DNA of 64,000 nucleotides from an uncultured Alphaproteobacteria bacterium (GCA_944391685.1 CALXUM010000001.1:62001-126000), one strand, 5' to 3'. Shown: positions 36,997 to 46,168, counted from the stretch's first letter. Notes: a model not told the origin generated them from the letters alone. Translations and numbers: made by a program.

Positions 36997-38427
36997 ATGT
37001 ATCATTTTAAGTCAACTGAAAATTTTAGTTATCTTGGTGAATTTTGGAAACCAGAAAAACCTGATATAAAGTTTTCTGGTAGAATAGAATATAGTCCTAG
37101 TGATGGAGTTTCAGTAAAATTCATCACATCATCTTCATTTTCTGATGAAGATATTTATCCTACGTTATTCGGTTTTTGTGAAGAAATGGGAAATATTACA
37201 TTAATAAATTGTATTTCCAATGGTGGAAAAACATATTGGGGACCATATTCTTATAAAACTAAAATTTATAAAATAATAGGAGTCATTGTTGGTATTCATG
37301 TATCAAAAGATGAAAAAATATTTGATGGTATTTGTTTCCACTTTCCAGAGATGAATTCTTTTTGTTGTTGGAATATTGATAGTTATTTTACTTCGGATCA
37401 TAAACCTGTTATAGACTGTAAGACTAGAGATAATTTAAATATTAAAGTAGCTCAAGGATATAGGGATACAATGGACTTATCTTTAATACTAAATGATACC
37501 ATATTGGAAAAAATTTGCCCTCACTTAACACAATACAGAAAAAATATTACAACAAATACCAAATTATCTACAGAAGAGAAAGAAATAATAGATAAAGAGC
37601 AAGAAAATATAACAATAACTAAGCCTTTTTATATTGCAACAATAAAAGGAGATAAGACAAATATTGGAAACTATTTACATATCCGTCACAAAATTGAAAA
37701 ATTATTTTCCATCTTTTTTCTTAAACCAATTTATTCTACTTTTTCAAAGATATTTATAGAAAATAAAGAATATACCCTTATAGAAAATATTAATGAGTTA
37801 AAAGGTAACAAAAGAGCAGAATATTTTCCATATATTCCAGTAAATATATCAAATGTAGAAGATAAATTTAATGATATATATGATAATTGGAATAAAATAT
37901 TGCCAAGCGATATGTTAGATATTGTCATTGTTGATAAATTTTATAATCAAGCAGGATCTGGTTATCAACAGTTTAGTATATTGTTGTCTATAATTGGAAG
38001 TTGGCAAATAATCCATGGATCCGATAAGACATATAATTCAAGATATCAAAAATTTTTGGAAGAAAATTTGCCAAATGATGACATTTTTACCGATGGTTCT
38101 GAGCATAGAAAGGGGATTAGAGAAAGATTTTATGAAATTTTGGGCTTCGATAAGACATGGGGTGATATAGCTTGCGATCTTGACAATATAAGAGATTGTA
38201 TTTTGCATTTGGATATGAAAATTAATAATAATAAAAAAAATACAAATAACATTTTTGCTAAATATAAAAACATCATTGAAAAAGAAACTTCTATCAGTAA
38301 CTTATGTGAAATTTTATTTATTGTCCTAGTGAAAGCTATTTACACTAAATTAGGCATTATACTAACAGATGACGAAAAAAATAATTTACTTCGCTATATT
38401 GTATCATGGACCAGTTATCCTTGTTAA
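36997..38427 (+). CDS. apeA: ApeA-like HEPN anti-phage protein
   Basis: 476 residues, very AT-rich. The N-terminal 150 residues match the ApeA N-terminal domain pattern: YLGEFWKPEKPDIKFSGRIEY, then a beta-rich stretch with ITLINC. The C-terminal third is helical and carries R399-DCIL-H404, the Rx4H motif of HEPN ribonucleases. ApeA homologues are abortive-infection genes that defend against phage, presumably by RNA cleavage. Single gene next to the left island end, a usual place for defence cargo. Family assignment is by motif only. Confidence 0.7.
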   Translation: MYHFKSTENFSYLGEFWKPEKPDIKFSGRIEYSPSDGVSVKFITSSSFSDEDIYPTLFGFCEEMGNITLINCISNGGKTYWGPYSYKTKIYKIIGVIVGIHVSKDEKIFDGICFHFPEMNSFCCWNIDSYFTSDHKPVIDCKTRDNLNIKVAQGYRDTMDLSLILNDTILEKICPHLTQYRKNITTNTKLSTEEKEIIDKEQENITITKPFYIATIKGDKTNIGNYLHIRHKIEKLFSIFFLKPIYSTFSKIFIENKEYTLIENINELKGNKRAEYFPYIPVNISNVEDKFNDIYDNWNKILPSDMLDIVIVDKFYNQAGSGYQQFSILLSIIGSWQIIHGSDKTYNSRYQKFLEENLPNDDIFTDGSEHRKGIRERFYEILGFDKTWGDIACDLDNIRDCILHLDMKINNNKKNTNNIFAKYKNIIEKETSISNLCEILFIVLVKAIYTKLGIILTDDEKNNLLRYIVSWTSYPC

Positions 38428-38447
38428 AACCAAATATTTTCTCATTT

Positions 38448-40046
38448 CTATATTGTTTCCCTTTCGGTCTTATACATCTGTACTTTTTCCGCTAAATTTT
38501 CATATTCTTTAATATCTTCTTTTTGAAAATCAAACCATGAACTAGCGGATTTAAGGTTAACAAGTTTATCAAATGGTTTTTGTAGCTTATATATCAAACG
38601 CTGTCCGTCTAAATAACATTCCTCAAGAACTAAGCTTAATAATTTATTTTGTTGTATTGGATTAGCTGTTTTCATAATTTGAGATGCACTAGTCGCTATA
38701 TCCAAAACGTCATTTACAGTTGATTGTATTTCTTTGCTAATATCAGAATATTTTTCAGCCGTTTTTTGTAACTCTTCTCGTTTAGTTGCAATATTTGCCT
38801 TTTCTTGTAACCATTCATCTCTTGTTATATCTCTATTATAAAAAGCTTCTTTAACAACAGTTTCTCTATCTTCAAGACGATTTAATTCATTTGTAATTTG
38901 GCGCTTCATAACTGCATTTGCTTCAGTTTCTTCCAATAATTTCTTTTGTACGCACTTTTTTAATGGTTCCAATATTTTACTATTTAAGCTAATTTTACTA
39001 AAAATCTCATCATCCAATTGTTGTAATAATAATGTTTCTTTAACTAATCCTTGATGACAATTGCCTTTCGTATGCGCACATCGTAAATATGTATATTCTT
39101 TACCACTTTTTTTCTTATGAGATTCAGAGCTAATCGTACTGCCACAATTTGCACATTTTACTAATCCTCGAAAAATAAATGGAATTTTTGCATATTCTTG
39201 AGCTTTTGTATGAATTTTGCTACCAGATAACAAGGCTTGCACTTTATCATATAATGTTTTTGTAATAAGAGGTTCATACATATGTGGCATTTTTTCACCA
39301 CGTATTATCATTTCTCCATAATAAAATGGATTTTTTAACATTGCATATATTGTTTCTCGCCCAAGAGGTTTATTTGTTTTTGTATGAGAAGAACATAAAT
39401 GCATCTCTTCTGCAAATTTATGTAAACTCTTTATTGAATGTCTACCTGTTGCATACATTTCAAACATTTTTTTAACTAAGGGAGCCCGATCTTCATCAAT
39501 AATAATATCTTTATTGACATTTAAATAACCAACAGGAGCTTTAGTTTGGTATTTTCCAATAGACCAATTGTAATTCATTCCTCGGTTAACATTATCACGT
39601 AAATTTGCAACATACATTTTTCCAGATAAAATGCCCATATCCCAACGCATAATATCAGATGACGGACTGTTTTTGGTAAGAATCAAGCCTTCTTTACAAA
39701 AATGTAAATCTGTTTTGTCATCTAATAATAAAGATTCTACCTCAACACATTCGTTAAATCGTCTTTGAAAACGGTCAATACAATGGACAACTATTGCTGT
39801 TTTGCGTTTCTGTTTTTTTACAAAATCTAACATTTCATTAAATTGCACTCGTTTACCATTGGTAGAACTTTCAATTACTTTATATTTCTGAACAATTGGT
39901 AACCCGATTTTATTACAATAATCTTCCATTGCTTCTCGTTGAGCTTTTAAAGAAGCTCCAGGTTCTTGTTCTTTTGTTGACACTCTCGCAAATATAATAG
40001 CTTGCACACAAGGTTCTGCTTTGGCATATCTATATTTTTTAGCCAT
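38448..40046 (-). CDS. Large serine recombinase
   Basis: Site-specific integrase/excisionase of the large serine family, 532 residues. The resolvase-type catalytic domain has Ser23 in FARVSTKEQ and the DRFQRR motif. A recombinase domain (APVGYLNVNKD onward) and a zinc-ribbon domain with CANCG and a distant C-x6-C pair follow, then a long coiled coil around residues 370-440. All expected parts are present, so it is probably active. It lies next to one copy of the 36-bp repeat (40158-40193), which may be its site. Confidence 0.92.
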   Translation of the reverse strand: MAKKYRYAKAEPCVQAIIFARVSTKEQEPGASLKAQREAMEDYCNKIGLPIVQKYKVIESSTNGKRVQFNEMLDFVKKQKRKTAIVVHCIDRFQRRFNECVEVESLLLDDKTDLHFCKEGLILTKNSPSSDIMRWDMGILSGKMYVANLRDNVNRGMNYNWSIGKYQTKAPVGYLNVNKDIIIDEDRAPLVKKMFEMYATGRHSIKSLHKFAEEMHLCSSHTKTNKPLGRETIYAMLKNPFYYGEMIIRGEKMPHMYEPLITKTLYDKVQALLSGSKIHTKAQEYAKIPFIFRGLVKCANCGSTISSESHKKKSGKEYTYLRCAHTKGNCHQGLVKETLLLQQLDDEIFSKISLNSKILEPLKKCVQKKLLEETEANAVMKRQITNELNRLEDRETVVKEAFYNRDITRDEWLQEKANIATKREELQKTAEKYSDISKEIQSTVNDVLDIATSASQIMKTANPIQQNKLLSLVLEECYLDGQRLIYKLQKPFDKLVNLKSASSWFDFQKEDIKEYENLAEKVQMYKTERETI

Positions 40047-40157
40047 TTTGTTACTCCTTTGTTTTTACACTATATTTATTATGTCGCGATAATTTGGGAA
40101 TGTACGCAAAAAAATGAATCCGTTTGTAACTTTTTTACTAATATTTTACTAATTTTC

Positions 40158-40193
40158 AATAACTTAACCTAATTCCCATTCGGAATGAGGTTG
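40158..40193. repeat. 36-bp island repeat, copy 1
   Basis: Matches 46113-46148 in 32 of 36 positions, same orientation. Core is an imperfect inverted repeat with arms AACCTAATTC and GAATGAGGTT. It encodes the last residues of the small protein at 40164-40358 (on the minus strand). Located 111 bases from the serine recombinase start, a position typical of recombinase attachment sites. Confidence 0.65.
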
Positions 40194-40358
40194 TAATTTT
40201 TTATTTGTCTCTTGATTTTCTTGCTCTAAAACCGTTTCCACAGCAATTTTATAAAAGTTTATAAGATTTGTAGTCATTTCATTTAATTCAATATCCGTAA
40301 TGCCAGGATAGAGAATTGACAACTCATGAGCGAGCTTACTTCTATCATCATTTTTCAT
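40164..40358 (-). CDS. Small hypothetical protein upstream of the recombinase
   Basis: 64 residues, acidic, helical, start ATG at 40358. Not recognised. It precedes the serine recombinase on the same strand and could be a recombination directionality factor or regulator, which is only a guess from position. Its C-terminal codons (PHSEWELG) lie inside the repeat; the second repeat copy keeps a remnant reading PHSNWELG and a stop with no gene attached. Confidence 0.5.
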   Translation of the reverse strand: MKNDDRSKLAHELSILYPGITDIELNEMTTNLINFYKIAVETVLEQENQETNKKLQPHSEWELG

Positions 40359-40557
40359 ATTATATAGAAGTGTTTGTTTTTATGTTTCTACTAAATTTTT
40401 TTAAGAAAATTGTATTTTGTTTGTAAATTAGTAATCTCGTCCAAATCGTAGCAAAATGTCATCAATTTTGTGTGTTTTAGGGGCTCGCAAACGGGAAAAT
40501 ACGCGGCATGATATAAATAGTTAATGAGTAAAACAACTATTTATGAAAGGAAATGCT

Positions 40558-40689
40558 ATGTATCAAATCAAAGTCAATGGTGTGTTAATGCCAACAATCT
40601 ATTACACCTTAAGAGAAGCAATGGATGCCTGTGCGGCTGAAAAAGCAAGATGCCGAGGTGCCATTATGACTGAAATTGTTCGTTTATAA
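40558..40689 (+). CDS. Very small ORF, 43 residues
   Basis: Starts MYQIKVNGVLMPTIYYTLRE and ends in TEIVRL. AAAGGA lies six bases upstream and it is followed after 11 bases by the next gene with its own AAGGAG, so it is probably translated. Resembles short DNA-metabolism-associated proteins of plasmids only in size. Unknown. Confidence 0.5.
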   Translation: MYQIKVNGVLMPTIYYTLREAMDACAAEKARCRGAIMTEIVRL

Positions 40690-40700
40690 GGAGACTTAAG

Positions 40701-40970
40701 ATGTTAAAAGAATTTGAGAATTGGTTGTTAAATAATAATTACAGACCTACCACCGCATTTGATTATCAAGGAAGAATTGAAAGACTTTGCCGCAAAGAAG
40801 GCTATACTCTGTCTCATTTAGTTGAAAACATTACCTCAATTTTGCCTGAATATGAAATTAACGGTAAAAAATCAAGTTATGGTAAACGTTCTCATACTTC
40901 GGTTAGACAAGCATTAAGACGTTTTAAAATGTTTTTGGTATCAAATAATCTTATTGAAAGCGTAAAATAA
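40701..40970 (+). CDS. Stand-alone integrase core-binding-like protein
   Basis: 89 residues. The sequence FENWLLNNNYRPTTAFDYQG and the following helices resemble the N-terminal SAM-like core-binding domain of tyrosine recombinases, but there is no catalytic domain. Its stop overlaps the DUF3768 start (TAATG), so the two are coupled. Could be an orphan domain or a DNA-binding accessory factor. Confidence 0.55.
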   Translation: MLKEFENWLLNNNYRPTTAFDYQGRIERLCRKEGYTLSHLVENITSILPEYEINGKKSSYGKRSHTSVRQALRRFKMFLVSNNLIESVK

Positions 40971-41287
40971 TGACTGATATCAAAACATTAAATGATAACT
41001 TTAGAAAGACATTTAGCGGTGGAAGAGTTACATTATCTTGTGGAATATCTGCTAAAAGTCAAAATGAATTAACTGAAATATTAAATCAAGTTAGATGTTT
41101 TAATGACTTTACTAAGGAAAATGATCCGTATAATGAGCATGATTTTGGAAGTTTTCACCATAAAGGCGAGCAAATATATTGGAAAATTGATTATTATGAC
41201 AAGGATTATCAGTTTTGTTCCGGAGATCCAAGTAATCCGAATATAACCAACCGAGTTATGACGATTATGTTATCTCACGAATATTAA
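40970..41287 (+). CDS. DUF3768-family protein
   Basis: 105 residues. The pattern LNDNFRKTF at the start, FTKENDPYNEHDFG in the middle, WKIDYYDKDY and the C-terminal NRVMTIMLSHEY match DUF3768, found mostly on plasmids and integrated elements of alphaproteobacteria. Function unknown. Coupled to the core-binding-like gene upstream. Supports a plasmid origin for the island. Confidence 0.8.
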   Translation: MTDIKTLNDNFRKTFSGGRVTLSCGISAKSQNELTEILNQVRCFNDFTKENDPYNEHDFGSFHHKGEQIYWKIDYYDKDYQFCSGDPSNPNITNRVMTIMLSHEY

Positions 41288-41467
41288 AACTACAAAAACT
41301 CATTTTTTAAGCTGTGAATTCTATATTTTGTTTGTATTAGTGTATCCGTTTTTATCAAATTTAGTTATTTATAGCTAATTTAAATGACTATTAATGTTAT
41401 TGTATTATATTTGAAAATATGATAGAGTATAAATAGTTTTGTAACAAATACTTATCGGAGAAAGCAA

Positions 41468-41998
41468 ATGCGAGGTGTTATATTAGAAGAAGATCCTGAA
41501 ACTGGAGAATTGAGAGCTGTAGCGGATTCTAATACTGCCGCTGTCGAAGATAATGAAGAAAAATTTGATAAATACGGCCGTTTGAAAAATGCTAATTATG
41601 TTGAAGGTGAAAGTGAAAAGCAACAATCTGTTTCAAAATCCAAAGAATATATTTTACATTCAGAAAATGAGCATAGTCCCTCTAAAAAAGTAAGTTTGGA
41701 ACTTGGCGAGGAGCAATATGTAGATAATAATTTACAAAAAATTAAAGAATTACGCAAAAGATTAAAAGATGAACATAGAGATTATCTTGAAGATAAGCAG
41801 AATTTTATTGCTAATGGGTTAGAAGAAATCGGCCTTTCTAAAGAAAATATGGGAAAAACAGGAAATTCCCAAACCGGAAAGATTTCAGAAAAGCAAAAAA
41901 CAATCGCAAAAAGTCAGATGGAAGACGCAAAAGATGCGATGCTAAAAAGAAAAATGAGGGAATCTCGCATGAATATTAGAGAGTTGGAGCGAGGATAG
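41468..41998 (+). CDS. Hypothetical charged protein, first gene of the effector-like operon
   Basis: 176 residues, very hydrophilic (Glu, Lys, Ser, Asn), predicted largely helical and disordered. CGGAGAAAGCAA precedes the start. No recognised domain. It leads a tight four-gene run (gaps of 10, overlap of 4, and 24 bases), so it may act as a chaperone, scaffold or substrate for the enzymes that follow. Confidence 0.55.
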   Translation: MRGVILEEDPETGELRAVADSNTAAVEDNEEKFDKYGRLKNANYVEGESEKQQSVSKSKEYILHSENEHSPSKKVSLELGEEQYVDNNLQKIKELRKRLKDEHRDYLEDKQNFIANGLEEIGLSKENMGKTGNSQTGKISEKQKTIAKSQMEDAKDAMLKRKMRESRMNIRELERG

Positions 41999-42008
41999 TA
42001 AAAACGAG

Positions 42009-43286
42009 ATGCTAAATTTTTCTGATATTGTGAATTTTAAGTATGAGGCTGAAGAAGTTGATAAAGATATAAGGCATCTTTTGAAAACGGGAGAATTTAA
42101 GCCGGCTTACACAGATATTGTAAGAAACTTTTTAATTCCGGAAATAGCAAATTGCAAACATACGCTTGAAGATGAAAACCATCTTTTAGAAGTGCATTTG
42201 CAAGGCTCTATGAGTGAAGATGCCTTAACCCGAACACCTAAAGAAATTACGCCGATTTTGGATTGGCTTGATTATTCTCCCGATAAACGACAATTTTGGT
42301 TTGACTATTATGTTCATCCCAAACATGGACGCCAAAAAGCTCCGCCGATTTCTGCTCTGCAAAACGGCAACAAGAAAGTCATAATCACGCCATTTGGACT
42401 TAGTGTAGATGCTTTTTATAGTGTTTATACGGAAATCCATGAACTTATGCATGGTGTTCAAGGAAAATATTATCCTACTTCCAAAGAAAAAGAAGCATAT
42501 AGTCAAGAGCATTATGAGCTTTTGTATCAAGGAAAATCAAGAGACGAAGCAAACGAGATTCAAAAAGCCAAACATCAGGATTTAAAAAAAGAATTGTATT
42601 GCGACCGGTGTTTTAAGGAAATGCAGGCTAATTCAGCCGCTACTTGCTATATGATGTTACAAGCAGTTAAAACCGGTGATGAAAATATAGTCTCCATGGT
42701 AGAAAAACGGATACTTAACGAATCGGCCTCAATGTCAGGTGCTTTGATGAATGAAAATTTAGGGCTGGCATATTTTGAATATCCGGCAACCAAAAAGATT
42801 ATTGAAGAAATAAAGCAAGGAAAATGTTCTCATTTGCTTAATGATAAAGGTTTGTTAAACTGGAAAGCTCTTTATCAATATACCAAAGATAAAGTTGATG
42901 AAATGGGGTACAGCAAAGATGATATGTATGTTTCCCTAGAAACGGCCAAAATATTGAAGAAAATAAAATCCGAACATCCAAAAAACAAAGAAGAATTTTT
43001 ATCAGCTGTTTTGTCTGAGGCAACACATTTATCTTATCCTCATAATAAAATATGTACTCAGTTTGTTGAAGCTCAACGAGATTTTACTTTTGATAATTCA
43101 AAAAATTTGCATCATTTTTATCATCGCTTAGGTGTTGAAAGTGAAAGAAAAAGAATGCTTGAAACCACATCTGAGCAAATGGTACCGAATATTGAAGAAT
43201 ATAGAAAGATTTACCAACAAAGTGAAAACAGAAAAAATCTTAACAAACTAAATATGTTAGCAAATAAGAAAGGAAGAGTATTATGA
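42009..43286 (+). CDS. Putative zinc metallopeptidase (HExxH)
   Basis: 425 residues, no signal peptide. HELMH at residues 144-148 in VYTEIHELMHGVQG is a zincin active-site helix, and EMQANSAATCYM at about residue 204 could give the third zinc ligand, as in the ImmA/IrrE-type peptidases. The rest is helical and unrecognised. Long for ImmA, so an effector-type or self-standing peptidase is possible. It overlaps the next start by four bases (ATGA). Confidence 0.55.
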   Translation: MLNFSDIVNFKYEAEEVDKDIRHLLKTGEFKPAYTDIVRNFLIPEIANCKHTLEDENHLLEVHLQGSMSEDALTRTPKEITPILDWLDYSPDKRQFWFDYYVHPKHGRQKAPPISALQNGNKKVIITPFGLSVDAFYSVYTEIHELMHGVQGKYYPTSKEKEAYSQEHYELLYQGKSRDEANEIQKAKHQDLKKELYCDRCFKEMQANSAATCYMMLQAVKTGDENIVSMVEKRILNESASMSGALMNENLGLAYFEYPATKKIIEEIKQGKCSHLLNDKGLLNWKALYQYTKDKVDEMGYSKDDMYVSLETAKILKKIKSEHPKNKEEFLSAVLSEATHLSYPHNKICTQFVEAQRDFTFDNSKNLHHFYHRLGVESERKRMLETTSEQMVPNIEEYRKIYQQSENRKNLNKLNMLANKKGRVL

Positions 43287-43816
43287 TACTGTATCATTAT
43301 ATTACCAAAGGGAATACAGCCCTTAGTGAAGGAATTTTATCTTTAGCAGCAAATCCAAAGGCTGATTTAAGTTATTATTACAAACGGACCGGTGGAGAAA
43401 CAACTCATGAAGGTGTTGTAAAATGGATGGAAAGTTGTTTCAAAGGAAGAAGCCGTGCAATCAGAGGTTTCTCTGAACCTATTCAATGGACTGAAAAAAG
43501 CGAAAAAATGTTTAAAGATTTTATTGAGGGAGCGGATTTGTTTGCCATTGATGTTTCTGCTTTAGATGCAGACGGTTTAGTTGAAGCCGTTTATGTATCT
43601 CCGGCTCTCAGACCTAATCTTGATAAAGAGATGCTTAAAGATGTGGATGAGCAGTTGATAAAATTAGCTTCCGTAAATGATATTGATACATCCCCTGTGG
43701 ATTGGACTGTTTGCGATGAAAAACTCGGATTACGTTTTTCCGTTGTTCCTTATTATTTAATCGTTGTTAAAGGTGGTATAATTCCCCCTAAGTATTTAAC
43801 CTTAGTAAAGAAGTAA
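43283..43816 (+). CDS. Hypothetical protein with LYHY N-terminus
   Basis: 177 residues. It opens MILYHYITKGN; an LYHYT-type start with a following SGIL/EGIL step is seen in ADP-ribosyltransferase-fold toxins, and the later stretch lists AIDVSALDADGLVEAVYVS and VVKGGIIPPKYL. No catalytic Glu motif is clear. The fold suggestion is weak. Translationally coupled to the zincin. Confidence 0.5.
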   Translation: MILYHYITKGNTALSEGILSLAANPKADLSYYYKRTGGETTHEGVVKWMESCFKGRSRAIRGFSEPIQWTEKSEKMFKDFIEGADLFAIDVSALDADGLVEAVYVSPALRPNLDKEMLKDVDEQLIKLASVNDIDTSPVDWTVCDEKLGLRFSVVPYYLIVVKGGIIPPKYLTLVKK

Positions 43817-43840
43817 TTTTTAGAATATTGAGGAAGGTAC

Positions 43841-44674
43841 ATGGCACATAAACCTTACTTGACATTAGATAAAAATGCCCATGAAAATCTTACACGGAAA
43901 CCTAACATTACCTTAGATATTCCGAAAGAGGGTTATAATTGGCAAGCAACTAATTACATCGCTTCCAAAATAGCTCAATCTCAAGAGGATTGTTCCTTTG
44001 TAGACACAGGAAAATATGCGCTCTTGTGTTCAGAAGATGGCGATAAAGCTGATGATTATTTGATAGATGAGTGTTGCAACGGTCGTAAAATGATAACCGG
44101 TGAAATTGCTATCGTCCCTAAAGAAAATCAATATTCAATCCTTACAAATATTTTAGGTATAACAAGCCAAACATTAGCAAGAAAAGATATTGATGTTAAC
44201 CAACAAAGATTGGTTACACCCCTGACGATAATAAGTGAGGGTAAAGAAGCGCATGGCGTGGCTTTATGCATTGACTCTCAAAAAGAAAAAAATCATGTTG
44301 ATATCATGATTTTAGAACAACACGCTCAAAGAGATAAAAAAGACCCGAATTATTCGGAAAAGCTCGATTATTCGGAAGAAATAAATATGACATTATCTTA
44401 TTTAAAAGATTTTTTTAAGCCCTTTGGTGTGGAGGTTGACACTTTTCAAAATGATAAACCAATTTGCCGAAGACAAGGTGTTTGCGGTATTGTTTCTACC
44501 GAAGTTTGCAAAAGATTGTTGGAAGCCGAAAATCCGATGAAAAAAGCCAAGCTCGGAACAATCAAAATAAAAGACGAACAAGTTGATGAATATCATCATC
44601 AAAATTTCTTAAACTATCAGAAGGATAATCCCCCTTCTAAGATTTTGACTCAAAATAAAGATTTTGAAAGATAG
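43841..44674 (+). CDS. Putative CE-clan cysteine peptidase or acetyltransferase
   Basis: 277 residues. A possible catalytic set in the CE-clan order: His138 in EAHGVALCID, Asp154 or Glu159 in VDIMILEQ, Gln212 and Cys215 in RRQGVCGIVSTEVCKRLL. The Cys-Gly step and helix after it resemble YopJ-type acetyltransferases and Ulp1-type SUMO/ubiquitin proteases, which act on eukaryotic proteins. No signal peptide. Last gene of the operon. The assignment is by motif spacing only; it could be an unrelated protein. Confidence 0.45.
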   Translation: MAHKPYLTLDKNAHENLTRKPNITLDIPKEGYNWQATNYIASKIAQSQEDCSFVDTGKYALLCSEDGDKADDYLIDECCNGRKMITGEIAIVPKENQYSILTNILGITSQTLARKDIDVNQQRLVTPLTIISEGKEAHGVALCIDSQKEKNHVDIMILEQHAQRDKKDPNYSEKLDYSEEINMTLSYLKDFFKPFGVEVDTFQNDKPICRRQGVCGIVSTEVCKRLLEAENPMKKAKLGTIKIKDEQVDEYHHQNFLNYQKDNPPSKILTQNKDFER

Positions 44675-44826
44675 ATACAACTTTTGCAAAATTTGGCAGA
44701 AGTTAAACATAATAATACCTATTTACAATGTGTTATAACTATCCAAAAGAATCTAATATAAATGTATTGTCGTATATTTGGGGATTTGTAAACGGTAAAA
44801 CTTCCATTATGATATTTTTTTATAAT

Positions 44827-45813
44827 TTAGTTTCTTTGAGGATTAAGATTAAATAAGTCTTCAGAAAAAATCATATGGTCACTATCAAATTTACCATTCC
44901 AATATATTTTTATTTCTTTCATACAATAATAGGTAACATTTAACAATCTTGGTTCAATTGGTTTTAAATTCATGCAATATGACGGTAAGTTTTCTCTCAT
45001 CATTGCTTGAAAAATAGCATCTTGGAGTTCTTGTTCACTAAATCTTCCTCGATTAAATAATATATGAAAATGCCAGTCCGAACTTATTCCATTTTCAGCA
45101 AATGCAATAAACCGAAGATGGTGATGCTCCCAATTGTTCATCAAACTCTTTTCAAATGCTTTCATAATGTTTCTTAAATGACTAATTGAGTTATATAAAT
45201 CTTTAGTCTTCTTGTTTTCTGGTAGTTGTACGGTTAAAAAATGAGTCGGTTTATATTCTTTAGCAATCCATTTATTTAATCTTTTTTTTATCGTGGAAGA
45301 ATTTGTTGCCTTTTTTCCATGAGACACAGATTTTATGATATTACCCATTTTTTGACTGTAGGAATCAGTATTTTTATTTGGTATAGGTTCGATTGCTTTT
45401 ATATCATTTTGTAGTTCATGGGTTGTTTTAGGCTTGTTTATGCTCGTGTTTTGGTTAAGATTTCCATTATTAGCACATCTGGAGATATAAAAGAGTATAT
45501 TAACTATTTTCTGTATATGGTTTATTTTATTTTGCTTGAGTTTTCCATTATAAATACTCTTAAATTTATTATAAAAACCATTTAATAAAGAAGAATTAAC
45601 TAAATAATCCTTAAAAGAAATACCATATTCAACAAGAAAAGGACTCAATTTTACTTTATCAATAACAGAAATTAATCCATATCTTCTTATAATACCTAAG
45701 ACATATACATAATCATCAATACATCTTGTTGCATGACTTATTGACAATTTTAACATCTTGTTTTCTGTCATTATCTCTTGCAACCATACTCTTTCATATT
45801 TGTATTTATTCAT
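44827..45813 (-). CDS. HUH-type replication initiator or relaxase-like protein
   Basis: 328 residues from the ATG at 45813 (GGA eight bases upstream; an ATG three codons earlier is possible). Counting from that earlier Met, the three HUH endonuclease motifs appear in order: THFLTVQLP near 194-201 (motif 1), H251-F-H253 in DWHFHILFN (HUH), and Y299-CM-K302 (YxxK). These proteins nick DNA and start rolling-circle replication or transfer. The first 190 residues are a helical domain not seen in minimal Reps. No mobilisation genes flank it. Confidence 0.65.
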   Translation of the reverse strand: MNKYKYERVWLQEIMTENKMLKLSISHATRCIDDYVYVLGIIRRYGLISVIDKVKLSPFLVEYGISFKDYLVNSSLLNGFYNKFKSIYNGKLKQNKINHIQKIVNILFYISRCANNGNLNQNTSINKPKTTHELQNDIKAIEPIPNKNTDSYSQKMGNIIKSVSHGKKATNSSTIKKRLNKWIAKEYKPTHFLTVQLPENKKTKDLYNSISHLRNIMKAFEKSLMNNWEHHHLRFIAFAENGISSDWHFHILFNRGRFSEQELQDAIFQAMMRENLPSYCMNLKPIEPRLLNVTYYCMKEIKIYWNGKFDSDHMIFSEDLFNLNPQRN

Positions 45814-46168
45814 TTTTATCATCCAATTAGTATTTATTTAAGTGATTAATTTTATTTATTTTTTTAATAATAATTAAGTTATTTTTTGATATAAAAATAA
45901 CAAAGGCCGCCTGAATAAAAGCTTCCTCGTATCCCGAACTGATGAAACAGTTATACCAAGATTATGGTGGATTTTGGTAATCGGTTTATAATGATACATT
46001 TAAATAGAATTGTTTTTTTGTGCGGATTTAATAAAAATTTTTCTAAAAGTTGAATTTTTTTGTTTTAATATTAATTTTTTTACGACATAATAAATAAAAA
46101 TTACATAAAATTAATAAGTTAACCTAATTCCCAATTTGAATGAGGTTGATTAAAAATAGATATTAAAC
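45814..46168. other. Intergenic region between Rep and the HTH protein
   Basis: 355 bases with no gene. AT-rich, with one GC-richer patch at 45902-45965 and the second copy of the island repeat at its right end. As the upstream region of an HUH-type gene it could hold the origin nicked by that protein, but no clear stem-loop with a nick site is visible. Confidence 0.4.
46113..46148. repeat. 36-bp island repeat, copy 2
   Basis: Second copy of the repeat at 40158-40193, direct orientation, 32 of 36 identical. On the minus strand it still reads as the C-terminal ten codons of the small protein gene plus its stop, but no coding sequence precedes it. It ends 20 bases before the start of the next gene. 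Confidence 0.65.
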
